Assembly: GCF_000383675.1 (NCBI RefSeq)
Contig: NZ_KB911823.1
Location: 63,095-127,094 of the forward strand
DNA from: Terracoccus sp. 273MFTsu3.1
Lineage (GTDB): Bacteria > Actinomycetota > Actinomycetes > Actinomycetales > Dermatophilaceae
Direction of reading: 5' to 3'
Length of the DNA: 64,000 nucleotides
Below, one piece after another: positions 1-10,265 of this stretch (positions are counted from its first letter, which is position 1; the number at the start of each line of letters is the position of its first letter). The notes beneath the pieces are model-generated. The model did not search any database. It saw only the letters and a list, made by a program, of their open reading frames with translations, and was not told the origin of the DNA. Made by a program: the position numbers and the translations under genes.

Positions 1-183
1 GGCAAGGCCGACCCGGTCATCGGCAAGATGAAGGTCACCGAGCTGCTCGAGTCGATGCCCGGCGTCGGACGCGTCCGCGCCAAGGCGATCATGGCCGAGG
101 TCGGCATCGCCGAGTCGCGACGCGTGCGCGGGCTCGGGGCCAACCAGGTCGCAGCCCTGCTCCACCGCTTCGAGAAGCCGTGA
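1..183 (+). CDS. mihF: Actinobacterial integration host factor, 3' part
   Basis: The frame is open from the first base to TGA at 181-183 and gives the last 60 residues of a mihF-type integration host factor, a small nucleoid-associated DNA-binding protein unrelated to enterobacterial IHF. The stretch MKVTELLESMPGVGRVRAKAI followed by MAEVGIAESRRVRGLG is the helix-two-turn-helix DNA-binding core typical of the family, and the C-terminus LLHRFEKP is also typical. The 5' end lies outside the window. It stands directly before gmk, the order found in many actinobacteria, and its stop overlaps the gmk ATG by one base, so the two are probably cotranscribed and coupled. Confidence 0.93.
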   Translation, partial: GKADPVIGKMKVTELLESMPGVGRVRAKAIMAEVGIAESRRVRGLGANQVAALLHRFEKP

Positions 184-803
184 TGTCGGCTGACCCGACA
201 CCGCCCGCGGAGCCCGAGCACGACGCAGCAGCCCCCCGGCGTGGTCGGCTCACGGTGCTCGCCGGCCCCACCGCGGTCGGCAAGGGCACCATCGCGGCCT
301 ACGTGCGCACGCACTTCCCGGGCGTCTGGTTCTCCGTCTCGATGACGACCCGCCGCCCGCGCCCGGGCGAGGTCGACGGCGTGCACTACCACTTCGTCGA
401 CGACCACGAGTTCGACCGTCTCGTCGAGGCGGGGGAGTTCCTCGAGTACGCCGTGGTCCACGGAGCCGCCAAGTACGGCACGCCGCGGGGCCCCGTCGAG
501 CGCGTCATCCGAGAGGGCCGCGACGCCCTGCTCGAGATCGACCTGCAGGGCGCTCGGCAGGTGCGCGAGACGTGGCCCGAGGCGCTCTTCGTCTTCCTCG
601 CACCGCCGAGCTGGGACGAGCTGGTGCGCCGGCTCGTCGGCCGCGGCACCGAGGACGAGGCCGAGCGCGAGCGTCGCCTCTCCACCGCACGGGGGGAGAT
701 GGCGGCCCAGAGCGAGTTCGACGAGGTCATCGTCAACGACGATGTTCGTCGGGCCAGCGAAGAACTCGTATCATTGATGAGATCGGGACGCACCGACCGG
801 TGA
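183..803 (+). CDS. gmk: Guanylate kinase
   Basis: Phosphorylates GMP to GDP with ATP in the cytoplasm. The product has 206 residues, near the usual length plus a disordered N-terminal extension of about 20 residues. A P-loop (GPTAVGKGT, residues 28-36) is followed by the GMP-binding segment SVSMTTRRPRPGEVDG and a YHFV motif; EFLEYAVVHGAAKYGTP matches the family. ATG 183 overlaps the mihF stop; GTG 180 is an alternative that adds one residue. The 100-bp gap after it contains a CGGCATAC motif (830-837) that could be the -10 of the rpoZ promoter. Confidence 0.96.
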   Translation: MSADPTPPAEPEHDAAAPRRGRLTVLAGPTAVGKGTIAAYVRTHFPGVWFSVSMTTRRPRPGEVDGVHYHFVDDHEFDRLVEAGEFLEYAVVHGAAKYGTPRGPVERVIREGRDALLEIDLQGARQVRETWPEALFVFLAPPSWDELVRRLVGRGTEDEAERERRLSTARGEMAAQSEFDEVIVNDDVRRASEELVSLMRSGRTDR

Positions 804-904
804 GTCCCGACGTGATGTGTGCCAGCCGACGGCATACGACCGCATCGCCGTCGACGTCGCGGCGCGCACCTCAAGCCCGCTGAAACCAACGAAACGAGAT
901 CACT

Positions 905-1168
905 GTGTCCGGTACCCAGGCTGCTCCCATCGGCATCACCAACCCGCCGATCGACGACCTCCTGACCGCCGCTGACTCGAAGTACGCGCTCGTCATCTAC
1001 TCCGCCAAGCGCGCCCGTCAGATCAACGCCTACTACTCCCAGCTGCAGGAGGGCCTGCTCGACTACGTCGGCCCGCTCGTCGAGACCGAGGTCCACGAGA
1101 AGCCGCTGTCGATCGCGCTGCGCGAGATCAACGAGGGCCTGCTGACCTCGACGCCCACCGAGGCCTGA
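905..1168 (+). CDS. rpoZ: DNA-directed RNA polymerase omega subunit
   Basis: Small (87 residues) assembly subunit of RNA polymerase that binds the beta' subunit. The core [19 protein letters not shown] and the C-terminal [16 protein letters not shown] match actinobacterial omega proteins, as does the short N-terminal extension containing [11 protein letters not shown]. The start is GTG 905; upstream sequence is purine-rich but has no strong Shine-Dalgarno. It stands alone between gmk (101-nt gap) and coaBC (26-nt gap), in the conserved gmk-rpoZ-coaBC order. Confidence 0.95.
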   Translation: MSGTQAAPIGITNPPIDDLLTAADSKYALVIYSAKRARQINAYYSQLQEGLLDYVGPLVETEVHEKPLSIALREINEGLLTSTPTEA

Positions 1169-1194
1169 GCACCCCGACGGGTCCGGAGCAGCCG

Positions 1195-2433
1195 ATGCGC
1201 GTCGTCCTCGGGGTGAGTGGCGGCATCGCCGCCTACAAGGCGTGCTCGCTGCTCCGGCTCTTCACCGAGCACGGGCACGACGTCACGGTCGTGCCCACCG
1301 CGGCGGCGCTCCAGTTCGTCGGTGCGCCGACGTGGTCGGCTCTCTCGGGCAAGCCCGTCAGCACCGAGGTGTGGACGGCGGTGCACGAGGTCCCGCACGT
1401 TCGCATCGGCCAGTCGGCCGACCTCGTCGTCGTGGCGCCGGCGACCGCCGACCTGCTCGCCAAGGCCGCACACGGCCTGGCCGACGACCTGCTCACCAAC
1501 ACCCTGCTCACCGCCCGGTGCCCGGTCGCCTTCGCGCCGGCCATGCACACGGAGATGTGGGAGCACCCGGCCACGCAGGCCAACGTCGCGACGCTGCGCT
1601 CGCGCGGAGCGCACGTCATCGAGCCCGCGGTGGGTCGCCTGACGGGCAAGGATTCCGGCGCCGGCCGGCTCCCCGAGCCCGAGGCGTTGTATGCCGCCTG
1701 CCTCGCGATCGTCTCGGGTGACGGTGCCGCGGTGGCGGGGGCGCCGCTGCGCGACCTCGAGGGCCGCCGCGTCGTCGTGTCCGCCGGTGGCACGCGCGAG
1801 CCGCTCGACCCGGTGCGCTATCTCGGCAACCGCTCGTCCGGCAAGCAGGGCGTGGCCATCGCGCGCGCCGCCGCCGACCGCGGGGCGAAGGTCACCCTCG
1901 TGGCCGCCAACGTCTCGCTCCCGGTGCCCGACGGCATCGACGTCGTGCCGGTCGAGACGACGCTCGAGCTGCAGCGGGCGGTCGAGGAGGCGGCGTCGGA
2001 CGCCGACGTCGTCGTCATGGCTGCCGCCCCGGCCGACTTCCGGCCGGCGCTCGTGAGCGAGAGCAAGATCAAGAAGTCGTCCGACCCCGACGCCGGGCTG
2101 CGGGTCGAGCTCGTCGAGAACCCCGACATCGTCCGCGGGCTCGTCGCGGACCGCGACGCGCGTGGGGCGGCGACGCCGTTCATCGTCAGCTTCGCGGCCG
2201 AGACGGGTGACGCCCACGGCAGCGTCATGGACCACGCGCGGGCGAAGTTCGTCCGCAAGGGCAGCGACCTGCAGGTCGTCAACGAGGTCGGCACCGACCT
2301 GACCTTCGGCAAGGACGACACGACGGTGCACCTGCTCCGCCGCGGCAGCGACGAGGCGACCACGGTCGGCCCGACCTCCAAGGACGCCGTCGCCGACGCG
2401 CTGTGGGACACCATCTCGCCCCTGCTCGACTGA
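1195..2433 (+). CDS. coaBC: Bifunctional phosphopantothenoylcysteine synthetase/decarboxylase
   Basis: Carries out two consecutive steps of coenzyme A synthesis: CoaB joins cysteine to 4'-phosphopantothenate using CTP, and CoaC decarboxylates the product with FMN. The 412-residue protein has an N-terminal flavoprotein domain starting GGIAAYKACSLLR, the active-site histidine region VPHVRIG, and a substrate clamp PAMHTEMW in which the usual Asn is His. The C-terminal CoaB domain starts near VVVSAGGTREPLDPVRYLGN and has the KIKKS nucleotide-binding loop. ATG 1195 follows a GGAGCAG ribosome binding site. Confidence 0.96.
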   Translation: MRVVLGVSGGIAAYKACSLLRLFTEHGHDVTVVPTAAALQFVGAPTWSALSGKPVSTEVWTAVHEVPHVRIGQSADLVVVAPATADLLAKAAHGLADDLLTNTLLTARCPVAFAPAMHTEMWEHPATQANVATLRSRGAHVIEPAVGRLTGKDSGAGRLPEPEALYAACLAIVSGDGAAVAGAPLRDLEGRRVVVSAGGTREPLDPVRYLGNRSSGKQGVAIARAAADRGAKVTLVAANVSLPVPDGIDVVPVETTLELQRAVEEAASDADVVVMAAAPADFRPALVSESKIKKSSDPDAGLRVELVENPDIVRGLVADRDARGAATPFIVSFAAETGDAHGSVMDHARAKFVRKGSDLQVVNEVGTDLTFGKDDTTVHLLRRGSDEATTVGPTSKDAVADALWDTISPLLD

Positions 2434-2532
2434 GCACTAGACTCTCGCCCCACACGCGTACCCGCCCGTCACCGCGCGCCCGGCACGCACACCACGAAGC
2501 ACATCACCACGCACCCGACCGAGGGAGAGCAA

Positions 2533-3756
<1,224 letters not shown>

Positions 3757-3772
3757 GGCTAGATTCGCCCCC

Positions 3773-5809
3773 GTGGGCGACGACGAGACCAAGCAGCGAC
3801 CGGCCGGACGGCCGGTCGCTGCCGTCGTGGTGGAGACCCCGCTCGCGCACCTCGACCGCGTCTTCGAGTACGCCGTGCCCGAGGAGCTCGACGCCGACGC
3901 CGTGCCCGGTGCGCGCGTGCGGGTGCGCTTCTCCGGCCGCGAGCTCGACGGCTTCGTCGTCGAGCGGCGTGGCCAGCCGCAGCACGACGGCCGCCTGACG
4001 CCGCTGCGGCGTGTCGTCAGTCCCGAGCCGGTGCTGACCCCCGAGGTCCTCGCTCTCTGCCGGGCCGTCGCCGACCGGTATGCCGGCACCCTGAGCGACG
4101 TCCTGCGCCTCGCGGTCCCCAAGCGCCACGCCACGGCCGAGCGCAACCTCGCGATGGAGTGCCCGCCCCAGGAGGCGCTGGAGGCGCCGGACCCCGGTGC
4201 GTGGACGGCCTACCCGGCCGGTCCGGCGTGGCTGCGTCGCGTCGCCTCCGGGGAGGGTCCCGCCGCGGCGTGGGCCGCGCTGCCGGGACGCACGGGAGAC
4301 GCGGACTGGCCCGCAGCCCTCGCCGTCGCCGTCGCCACGGCGCTGGCCGCGGGCCGGGGCGCGCTCGTCGTCGTGCCCGACCACCGCGACGTCGACCGGC
4401 TCGACGCCGCCCTGACCGCCGTGCTCGGCAAGGGGCGCCACGTGCGGCTCACCTCCGACCAGGGCCCGCAGGCGCGCTACACGGCGTGGCTCAAGGTGCT
4501 CCGCGGTCACGTCCGGGTCGTCATCGGCACGCGCGCGGCGGCCTTCGCCCCCGTCCGCGACCTCGGCCTCGTCGCGTGGTGGGACGACGGCGACGACCTG
4601 CTCGCCGAGCCGCGAGCGCCCTACCACCACGTGGGGGTCGTGCTCGGGCTGAGGGCGTCCGCGACCGGCGCCGCCCTGCTGACCGGAGGGTTCGGGCGAA
4701 GCCTGCGCGTCCAGGTCGCCATCGAGGCGGGCGCCCTCGTGCCCGTCGAGGCCGACGCCCCGACCGTTCGCGCCGTCGCTCCCCGCGTCACCATCGCGGG
4801 TGAAGGGGTCGACGAGGAGCGCGACGGGCCTGCGGCCCGGGCGCATCTGCCCTCGCGTGCCTGGCGCGTCGCCAAGGACGCCCTCGTCGACGGGCCGGTG
4901 CTCGTCCAGGTCCCGCGGCGCGGCTACCTGCCGTCCCTCAGCTGCGCCGAGTGCCGCACGCCGGTGCGGTGCGTCCGATGCCAGGGGCCGGTCGCCCTCG
5001 GCGCCGCCGGGACGGCCCCGGCCTGCCGGTGGTGCGGCCTGGCCCTCAGCGGCCACGGCTTCGAGTGCGGACACTGCGGCTCGCGTCGCCTGCGTTCCTC
5101 GATCACGGGCGCCCGGCGCACGGCGGAGGAGATCGGGCGCGCCTTCCCGGGCTTCCCCGTCCACACGTCGGGCTCCGGGGAGGTGCTCTCCGCCGTCGGG
5201 AGCGAGCCCGCCCTCGTCATCGCGACGCCGGGAGCCGAGCCCGTCGCCGACGGCGGCTACACCGCCGTGCTGCTGCTCGACGCGTGGGCGAGCCTCGACC
5301 TGCCCGTGCTCGACGCGCCCCTCGAGGCCGTCCGACGGTGGATGGCCGCTGCGGCGCTGGCCCGCGAGGGGCGTGCCGTGGTGCTGAGCGGCGCCCCGGA
5401 AGCCGTGGCCCTGCCGGCCGTCGAGGCGCTCGTGCGGTGGGACCCCGCCTGGCTCGCGGCCCGCGAGCTGGCGGAGCGGCGTGAGCTCGGCCTTCCGCCG
5501 GCCGTGCGCGTGGCCCAGCTGACCGGTGGCCGTCGCCCGCTCGAGGAGGCGCTCGGGCAGGCCGACCTGCCCGACGTCGCCCAGGTGCTCGGCCCGGTCC
5601 GGCTCTCGCACGCGGGTGCCCCTCCCCGGCGCGCGCCGGCCGACGGGGAGCCCGAGCGTGCGGTCGCCGACCACCACGTGCTCGTCCGCGTGCCGGCCTC
5701 CGAGACCGAGTCGCTGACCCGGGCCCTGCTGGCGCTGAAGGCCTTCCGTTCGGCACGCAAGGAGACGGACGTCGTGGCCGTGCGGGTCGACCCGCTCGAC
5801 ACGTTCTGA
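3773..5809 (+). CDS. priA: PriA-like primosomal protein N', helicase motifs degenerate
   Basis: Homolog of the replication-restart protein PriA, 678 residues. The N-terminal 3'-DNA-binding domain (from VVVETPLAHLDRVFEYAVP) and the four zinc-binding CxxC pairs (CAEC, CVRC, CRWC, CGHC, about residues 388-435) are intact. The ATPase core is not: no GxxGSGKT Walker A is visible and the DEEH box position reads WDDGDD. This is typical of actinobacterial PriA proteins, which are presumed to lack helicase activity, so a structural role at forks is inferred. GTG 3773 lies 7 nt after a TAGATT -10-like hexamer (3760-3765), suggesting a leaderless mRNA separate from metK. Confidence 0.9.
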   Translation: MGDDETKQRPAGRPVAAVVVETPLAHLDRVFEYAVPEELDADAVPGARVRVRFSGRELDGFVVERRGQPQHDGRLTPLRRVVSPEPVLTPEVLALCRAVADRYAGTLSDVLRLAVPKRHATAERNLAMECPPQEALEAPDPGAWTAYPAGPAWLRRVASGEGPAAAWAALPGRTGDADWPAALAVAVATALAAGRGALVVVPDHRDVDRLDAALTAVLGKGRHVRLTSDQGPQARYTAWLKVLRGHVRVVIGTRAAAFAPVRDLGLVAWWDDGDDLLAEPRAPYHHVGVVLGLRASATGAALLTGGFGRSLRVQVAIEAGALVPVEADAPTVRAVAPRVTIAGEGVDEERDGPAARAHLPSRAWRVAKDALVDGPVLVQVPRRGYLPSLSCAECRTPVRCVRCQGPVALGAAGTAPACRWCGLALSGHGFECGHCGSRRLRSSITGARRTAEEIGRAFPGFPVHTSGSGEVLSAVGSEPALVIATPGAEPVADGGYTAVLLLDAWASLDLPVLDAPLEAVRRWMAAAALAREGRAVVLSGAPEAVALPAVEALVRWDPAWLAARELAERRELGLPPAVRVAQLTGGRRPLEEALGQADLPDVAQVLGPVRLSHAGAPPRRAPADGEPERAVADHHVLVRVPASETESLTRALLALKAFRSARKETDVVAVRVDPLDTF

Positions 5810-5820
5810 TCCGCCGTCGC

Positions 5821-5853
5821 GTCTCGGTGGCGTCTCGGCGGCGTCTCGGTGGC
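5821..5853 (+). repeat. Three 11-bp tandem repeats after priA
   Basis: Three head-to-tail copies of GTCTCGGYGGC, differing at one position, lie in the 77-bp gap between priA and the next gene. A partial fourth copy follows (GTCACGGGC). They do not fold into an obvious terminator. Confidence 0.8.
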
Positions 5854-5886
5854 GTCACGGGCACGACGCCGTGACAGAGTGACGAC

Positions 5887-7155
5887 ATGCCCGAACGCGA
5901 GCTCGACATCGTCCTGTACGGCGCCACCGGCTTCGTCGGGGCGCTGACCGCCGCCCACCTCGCCGCCCACGCAGGGCCCCACGTCCGGATCGCTCTGGCG
6001 GGCAGGTCGCGTCCCAAGCTCGAGGCGCTGCGCATCGAGCTCGGCCGGGCCGCGGCGTCCTGGGAGCTCGTGGCCGTGGACGCGACGGACGCTCCCGCCC
6101 TCCGCGAGCTCGCCGGTCGCACACGCGTGCTCGCCACGACCGTCGGCCCGTACGCGACGTACGGCAAGGAGGTGGCCCGGGCCTGCGCCGAGTCGGGGAC
6201 GCACTACGCCGACCTCACCGGCGAGGTACTCTTCGTGCGGTGGTCCCTCGACGAGCTCGACGCCCGGGCCCGCGAGACCGGCGCCGCCATCGTGCACGCG
6301 TGCGGTTTCGACTCCATCCCCTCCGACCTCGGCGTCCTGACGACGGCCCAGCGCGCGGCCGCGGACGGCGAGGGCACGCTCACCGAGACGACGCTGCTCG
6401 TCCGGTCCCTGAAGGGTGGCTTCTCCGGCGGCACCATCGACTCCGCCCGACAGCAGGCCATCACGGCCCGTGCGGACGCCGGCGCCCGCCGCGTGCTCGG
6501 CGACTCGTACGCGTTGAGCCCCCGGCGCGCCGAGGAGCCCTCGTCAGGGCGCCGCGTGTCCACCGGCGTCCTCGGCCGCCTGCGCCGGCTCGTGCCCGTC
6601 GACCGCGACCCGTCGACCGGACGGTGGTCGGGGCCCTTCGTCATGGCGTCGTTCAACACCCGGATCGTGCGACTGTCGAACACCCTGACCGACTGGTCCT
6701 ACGGTCGCGACCTGCGCTACCGCGAGGCGACCGACTTCGGCTCCGGCCCCATGTCGCCGGTCCTCGCCGGCGGGATGGCGGTCGGGCTGGGCGGCGTCGT
6801 CGCCGGCATGGCGTTCCGCCCGACGCGGGCCGTCATCGACCGCTTCCTGCCCAAGCCCGGCGAGGGCCCCAGTCCAGAGGCACAGGCCGCCGGGCGCTTC
6901 CGCCTCGAGATCCGCGCCACGACGACGACGGGCGCGCGCTACCGCACTCGGGTCGGCGCCGACTACGACCCCGGCTACGGCGGCACGGCGGTCATGCTGG
7001 GTCAGACCGCCCTCGCCCTGGCGCTCGACGAGGGACTGCCGCGTCGGTCCGGCGTCTGCACGCCCGCCACGGCCCTCGGCGAGGTCCTCGTCGAGCGTCT
7101 GCGGACCCAGGGCTTCACCTTCGACGTCGAACGCGACGACCGACCCACCGACTGA
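5887..7155 (+). CDS. Saccharopine dehydrogenase-like / trans-acting enoyl reductase family protein
   Basis: The 422-residue protein begins with a Rossmann fold (VLYGATGFVG, residues 10-19) and continues with ALAGRSRPKLEAL, TVGPYATYGKEVARAC and HYADLTGE. These are marks of the family that contains mycobacterial trans-acting enoyl reductases and saccharopine dehydrogenase-like proteins. A hydrophobic stretch near VLAGGMAVGLGGVVAGMAF may associate with the membrane. It is probably an NAD(P)-dependent oxidoreductase; the substrate is unknown and a lipid is only a guess from mycobacterial relatives. ATG 5887 follows the -10-like CAGAGT (5875-5880) by 6 nt. Confidence 0.8.
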   Translation: MPERELDIVLYGATGFVGALTAAHLAAHAGPHVRIALAGRSRPKLEALRIELGRAAASWELVAVDATDAPALRELAGRTRVLATTVGPYATYGKEVARACAESGTHYADLTGEVLFVRWSLDELDARARETGAAIVHACGFDSIPSDLGVLTTAQRAAADGEGTLTETTLLVRSLKGGFSGGTIDSARQQAITARADAGARRVLGDSYALSPRRAEEPSSGRRVSTGVLGRLRRLVPVDRDPSTGRWSGPFVMASFNTRIVRLSNTLTDWSYGRDLRYREATDFGSGPMSPVLAGGMAVGLGGVVAGMAFRPTRAVIDRFLPKPGEGPSPEAQAAGRFRLEIRATTTTGARYRTRVGADYDPGYGGTAVMLGQTALALALDEGLPRRSGVCTPATALGEVLVERLRTQGFTFDVERDDRPTD

Positions 7156-7188
7156 GCAGCCACCACCACCACCGACAGGAGGCACCAC

Positions 7189-7731
7189 ATGGGACGCATC
7201 GAGGTCCACGAGTTCATCTCGCTCGACGGGGTGTACGAGAGCCCGAGCTGGACGGCCGAGTTCCCCTTCGACCCGAAGATGGGCGAGGCGATCGCGCGCC
7301 TCACCGGTCCGGGCTCCGAGCTGCTCCTCGGGCGCCGGACGTACGAGATGTTCGCGCCCGCCTGGTCGGCCCGCAGTGACGACGACGACCCCGGCGCGTC
7401 CTTCTTCAACGGGGCGCGCAAGAACGTCGTCTCCTCGACGCTGCGTGATCCCGAGTGGAACAACTCCCGAGTCCTCGGCACGTACGACGCGGAGGCGATC
7501 CGCGCCCTGCGGGACGAGGTGGACGGATCGCTCTACGTCAGCGGCAGCGGCACGCTCGTCCGGGCCATGCTGCGGGACGGGCTCGTCGACGGTCTTCACC
7601 TCTTCGTCTTCCCCGTCGTGCTCGGCGCGGGGGAGCGGCTCTTCACCGACGAGGCCGTGTCGGGGCTGCGCCTGCTCGAGACCGAGGCCTACGACAGCGG
7701 CGTCGTGCACCTCGCCTACGGCCAGGGCTGA
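7189..7731 (+). CDS. Dihydrofolate reductase family protein (RibD C-terminal fold)
   Basis: A 180-residue member of the large DHFR/RibD-C superfamily of small NADPH-dependent reductases. Visible motifs are the N-terminal strand IEVHEFISLDGVYESP, the cofactor-binding LLLGRRTYEMF, and LYVSGSGTLVRAMLRDGLVDGL near the C-terminus. Such proteins are common in actinobacteria and mostly uncharacterised; true folate activity is not implied. ATG 7189 follows ACAGGAGGCACC, a good ribosome binding site. It is 33 nt after the oxidoreductase and may be cotranscribed with it. Confidence 0.85.
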   Translation: MGRIEVHEFISLDGVYESPSWTAEFPFDPKMGEAIARLTGPGSELLLGRRTYEMFAPAWSARSDDDDPGASFFNGARKNVVSSTLRDPEWNNSRVLGTYDAEAIRALRDEVDGSLYVSGSGTLVRAMLRDGLVDGLHLFVFPVVLGAGERLFTDEAVSGLRLLETEAYDSGVVHLAYGQG

Positions 7732-7756
7732 CGGGCTCCCGACTTGGGCGGCACGA

Positions 7757-7821
7757 CCTCCAAAGGAATGCTTGACGGTTGACCCGGCCGGACGGCATAC
7801 TCCCAAACATGTCTTTGGAGG
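7757..7821 (+). promoter_or_regulatory. Leaderless promoter with inverted CCTCCAAAG/CTTTGGAGG arms
   Basis: TTGACG (7772-7777), an 18-bp spacer and CATACT (7796-7801) form a good promoter whose predicted start falls at or next to the ATG at 7809. A perfect 9-bp inverted repeat, CCTCCAAAG at 7757-7765 and CTTTGGAGG at 7813-7821, flanks it. A shorter dyad CCAAA-N6-TTTGG (7803-7818) sits over the start codon. This is a natural place for the ArsR-like regulator encoded here to repress itself and its exporter; binding is inferred. Confidence 0.65.
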
Positions 7822-8348
7822 AAGAGCGGATCAGCGAGCTCCGCGCCACGGCCCACCCGCTGCGACTGCAGATGCTCTCGCTGCTGACCGGCGCCGAGCT
7901 GAGCGCCGCCGAGGTCGCGCGCGAGCTCGACGTCACGCAGGCCAACGCCAGCTACCACCTGCGCCTGCTGCTCGCCGCGGGCCTGCTCGAGGTCGCGGGG
8001 GAGGAGACGGTGCGCGGAGGTAGGGCCAAGAAGTACCGCCACCCCTGGGACGCGCCGGTCGTGCGCCGCCCGCAGGACACGCGCGACGAGGACCGGCTCG
8101 CCCACGCGCGGGTGCTCGCCGACATGATCCCCCGGCGTCTCCTCGAGCTCGCTCCCGGCACGCCGAGCCGTTTCACCGACGCCGAGCTGTGGGTCGAGGA
8201 GGAGGTCTGGGACAAGGTCACGGCCCTCGTCGACGAGGCGAGCGCCCTGATGCACGCCTCGGCGCGCCCGCCGCGGACCGAGGGCACCGTGCGGGCAGCC
8301 CTGTCCGTCGCTGCCTTCAGGCTCCGGGACGCGAAGGAGGCGTCATGA
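7809..8348 (+). CDS. ArsR-like winged-helix transcriptional regulator
   Basis: A 179-residue regulator with an N-terminal winged helix: ATAHPLRLQMLSLLTG, recognition helix region SAAEVARELDVTQANASYHLR, and a wing ending RGGRAKKYRHPW. The C-terminal half is unlike classic metal-sensing ArsR and has no CxC metal site, so it probably binds another ligand. ATG 7809 is chosen because the -10 element ends 7 nt before it; an upstream in-frame extension would cross the promoter. The stop overlaps the MFS ATG by four bases (ATGA), tying it to export control. Confidence 0.85.
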   Translation: MSLEEERISELRATAHPLRLQMLSLLTGAELSAAEVARELDVTQANASYHLRLLLAAGLLEVAGEETVRGGRAKKYRHPWDAPVVRRPQDTRDEDRLAHARVLADMIPRRLLELAPGTPSRFTDAELWVEEEVWDKVTALVDEASALMHASARPPRTEGTVRAALSVAAFRLRDAKEAS

Positions 8349-9679
8349 AGGTCCAGGCGTCGCTCGGGGTGCTGTCCGACCGCCGCTTCGCGTGGTACTT
8401 CACGGCCCGCACCGTCTCGACCGCAGGCTCGGTCATGGTGCCCGTGGCCCTCGCGTTCGCCGTGCTGCACATCGACCAGTCGGCGACGGCCCTCGCACAG
8501 GTGCTCGGCGTGCGGACCCTGACGATGGTCGTCTTCCTCCTCGTCGGAGGCGTCATCGCCGACCGCTTCTCGCGGATCGTCGTGCTCCAGGTGTCGCACG
8601 TGCTCACGTGCCTGACCCAGGCGCTCGCGGCGTACCTCATCATCAGCGGCGACGCGACGCTGACGCAGCTGACCGTCCTCGAGGGCGTCAACGGCGCGGT
8701 CTCGGCGTTCACGATGCCCGCGATGATGGGCATCGTCCCGCTCGTCGTCGACCGGTCGCGGCTCCAGCAGGCCAACGCGCTGCTGTCGTTCAGCCGGAGC
8801 GGCCTGTCCATCATCGGACCCGCGGTCGCCGGCCTGCTCGTCGTCGGGGTCGGACCCGGATGGGCGCTCGCCGTCGACGCCCTGACCTACGCCGTCGCCA
8901 TCGTCTGCCTGACGCGCGTCGGGCTGCCCCGGCGGTCCCAGGAGGAAGGGCGGGCGCACCACTCGATGGTGCGCGAGCTGCGGGAGGGGTGGAGCGAGTT
9001 CACCCGGCGCGAGTGGCTCTGGGTCATCGTGCTCGCCTTCGGGCTGACCAACGCCATCCACGCCGGAGTCCTCGGCGTCCTCGGCCCGCTCATCGCGAGC
9101 TCGACCGCCTCCATCGGAGAGGCGGGCTGGGGCCTCGTGCTCAGCGCCGAGGCGATCGGCACCGTCCTGATGACCCTCGTCATGCTGCGGCTGCAGCTGC
9201 GGCGACCGCTGCGCGCCGGGATGCTCGCCATCTGCGTGCTCGCCGTCCCGATGGTGCTCCTCGGCGTCGCACCCGCGATCGTGCCCGTCGCCATCGGGTT
9301 CTTCCTCGCCGGCGCGGCCGTGGAGGTCTTCGGCGTCGGGTGGAGCACGGCCCTGCACGAGCACGTCCCCGTCTCGGTGCTCTCGCGGGTGTCGAGCTAC
9401 GACGCGCTGGGGTCGTTCGTCGCCATCCCCATCGGGACGTTCCTCTACGGTTGGCTCGCGACGACGGTCGATACGGAGGTGCTGATGCTCGTCAGCGCCG
9501 GGGTCTACGTCGTCATCTCCCTCTCCGCGCTGCTGTCGCGATCGGTGCGTGAGCTGGGGCGCACGAGCGTAGACCCGGCCGTGGCCGGATCCGCGGGTGG
9601 CGCCGAGGCCCGCGACGCGACCCGCGACGTGACCGGCGCAGCGGCCGGCGCCGAGGCCGACGAGCCGTCGCGGTCCTAG
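8345..9679 (+). CDS. MFS transporter, EntS-like exporter
   Basis: A 444-residue major facilitator protein with about 12 hydrophobic segments. The start ([32 protein letters not shown]) and [14 protein letters not shown], the loop 2-3 motif, place it with MFS_3/enterobactin-exporter-like drug efflux proteins. The C-terminal 40 residues are hydrophilic and Ala/Asp-rich. ATG 8345 overlaps the regulator stop, so the pair is translated in tandem. Substrate unknown; efflux of a compound sensed by the regulator is the simplest reading. Confidence 0.87.
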   Translation: MKVQASLGVLSDRRFAWYFTARTVSTAGSVMVPVALAFAVLHIDQSATALAQVLGVRTLTMVVFLLVGGVIADRFSRIVVLQVSHVLTCLTQALAAYLIISGDATLTQLTVLEGVNGAVSAFTMPAMMGIVPLVVDRSRLQQANALLSFSRSGLSIIGPAVAGLLVVGVGPGWALAVDALTYAVAIVCLTRVGLPRRSQEEGRAHHSMVRELREGWSEFTRREWLWVIVLAFGLTNAIHAGVLGVLGPLIASSTASIGEAGWGLVLSAEAIGTVLMTLVMLRLQLRRPLRAGMLAICVLAVPMVLLGVAPAIVPVAIGFFLAGAAVEVFGVGWSTALHEHVPVSVLSRVSSYDALGSFVAIPIGTFLYGWLATTVDTEVLMLVSAGVYVVISLSALLSRSVRELGRTSVDPAVAGSAGGAEARDATRDVTGAAAGAEADEPSRS

Positions 9680-9718
9680 ACTGGCGGCGCCCCACGCCTT
9701 CCCGACCCCTGGAGACCT

Positions 9719-10264
9719 GTGTCGATCAAGGACATCCGACTCTTCGGTGACCCGGTCCTGCGGACCGCCGCCGCCGAGGTCACCGACTTCGACAAGCAGC
9801 TGCGCGTGCTCGTCAAGGACCTCGAGGACACGATGCTCGACGCCCCCGGCGCCGGCCTCGCGGCCCCACAGATCGGTGTCGGCCTCCGCGTCTTCACCTA
9901 CTGGGTCGACGGCGTGCTCGGCCACCTCGTCAACCCCGTCCTCGACCTCTCCGACGACGAGCAGGACGGGCCCGAGGGGTGCCTCTCGATCCCCGGCCTG
10001 GCGTTCGACACCAAGCGTGCCCTGTCGGTCGTGGCCAAGGGACAGAACATGTGGGGCGAACCCGTCGTGCTCGAGGGCACGCAGCTGCTCGCCCGCTGCG
10101 TCCAGCACGAGACCGACCACCTCGACGGCATCCTCTTCCTCGACCGGCTCGACCCCGAGGCGCGCCGTGAGGCGATGCGGGCCATCCGTGCGGCGGAGTG
10201 GTTCGCCGAGGACCCGCCCGAGGTGCGGATCAGCCCCCACTCGACCTTCGGCCGGGCGATGTGA
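9719..10264 (+). CDS. def: Peptide deformylase
   Basis: Removes the N-formyl group from nascent proteins. All three motifs are present in the 181 residues: GAGLAAPQ (44-51), EGCLS (86-90) and QHETDH (129-134). Cys88, His130 and His134 bind the metal and Glu131 is catalytic. GTG 9719 follows GGAG by 4 nt; a TAGACT -10 element stands at 9677-9682. It is one base from fmt, which makes the formyl group it removes, so both ends of the formylation cycle are cotranscribed. Confidence 0.97.
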   Translation: MSIKDIRLFGDPVLRTAAAEVTDFDKQLRVLVKDLEDTMLDAPGAGLAAPQIGVGLRVFTYWVDGVLGHLVNPVLDLSDDEQDGPEGCLSIPGLAFDTKRALSVVAKGQNMWGEPVVLEGTQLLARCVQHETDHLDGILFLDRLDPEARREAMRAIRAAEWFAEDPPEVRISPHSTFGRAM

Positions 10265-10265
10265 C

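Noticed and set aside
2434-2532. Possible SAM riboswitch before metK
   Set aside because: Only about 99 nt of C-rich sequence with no pairing pattern of SAM-I, II or IV; a simple TAGACT promoter and ribosome binding site explain it.
8189-8344. N-terminal extension of the MFS exporter into the regulator gene
   Set aside because: It would be a hydrophilic shadow of the regulator; ATG 8345 with ATGA coupling gives a normal MFS start.
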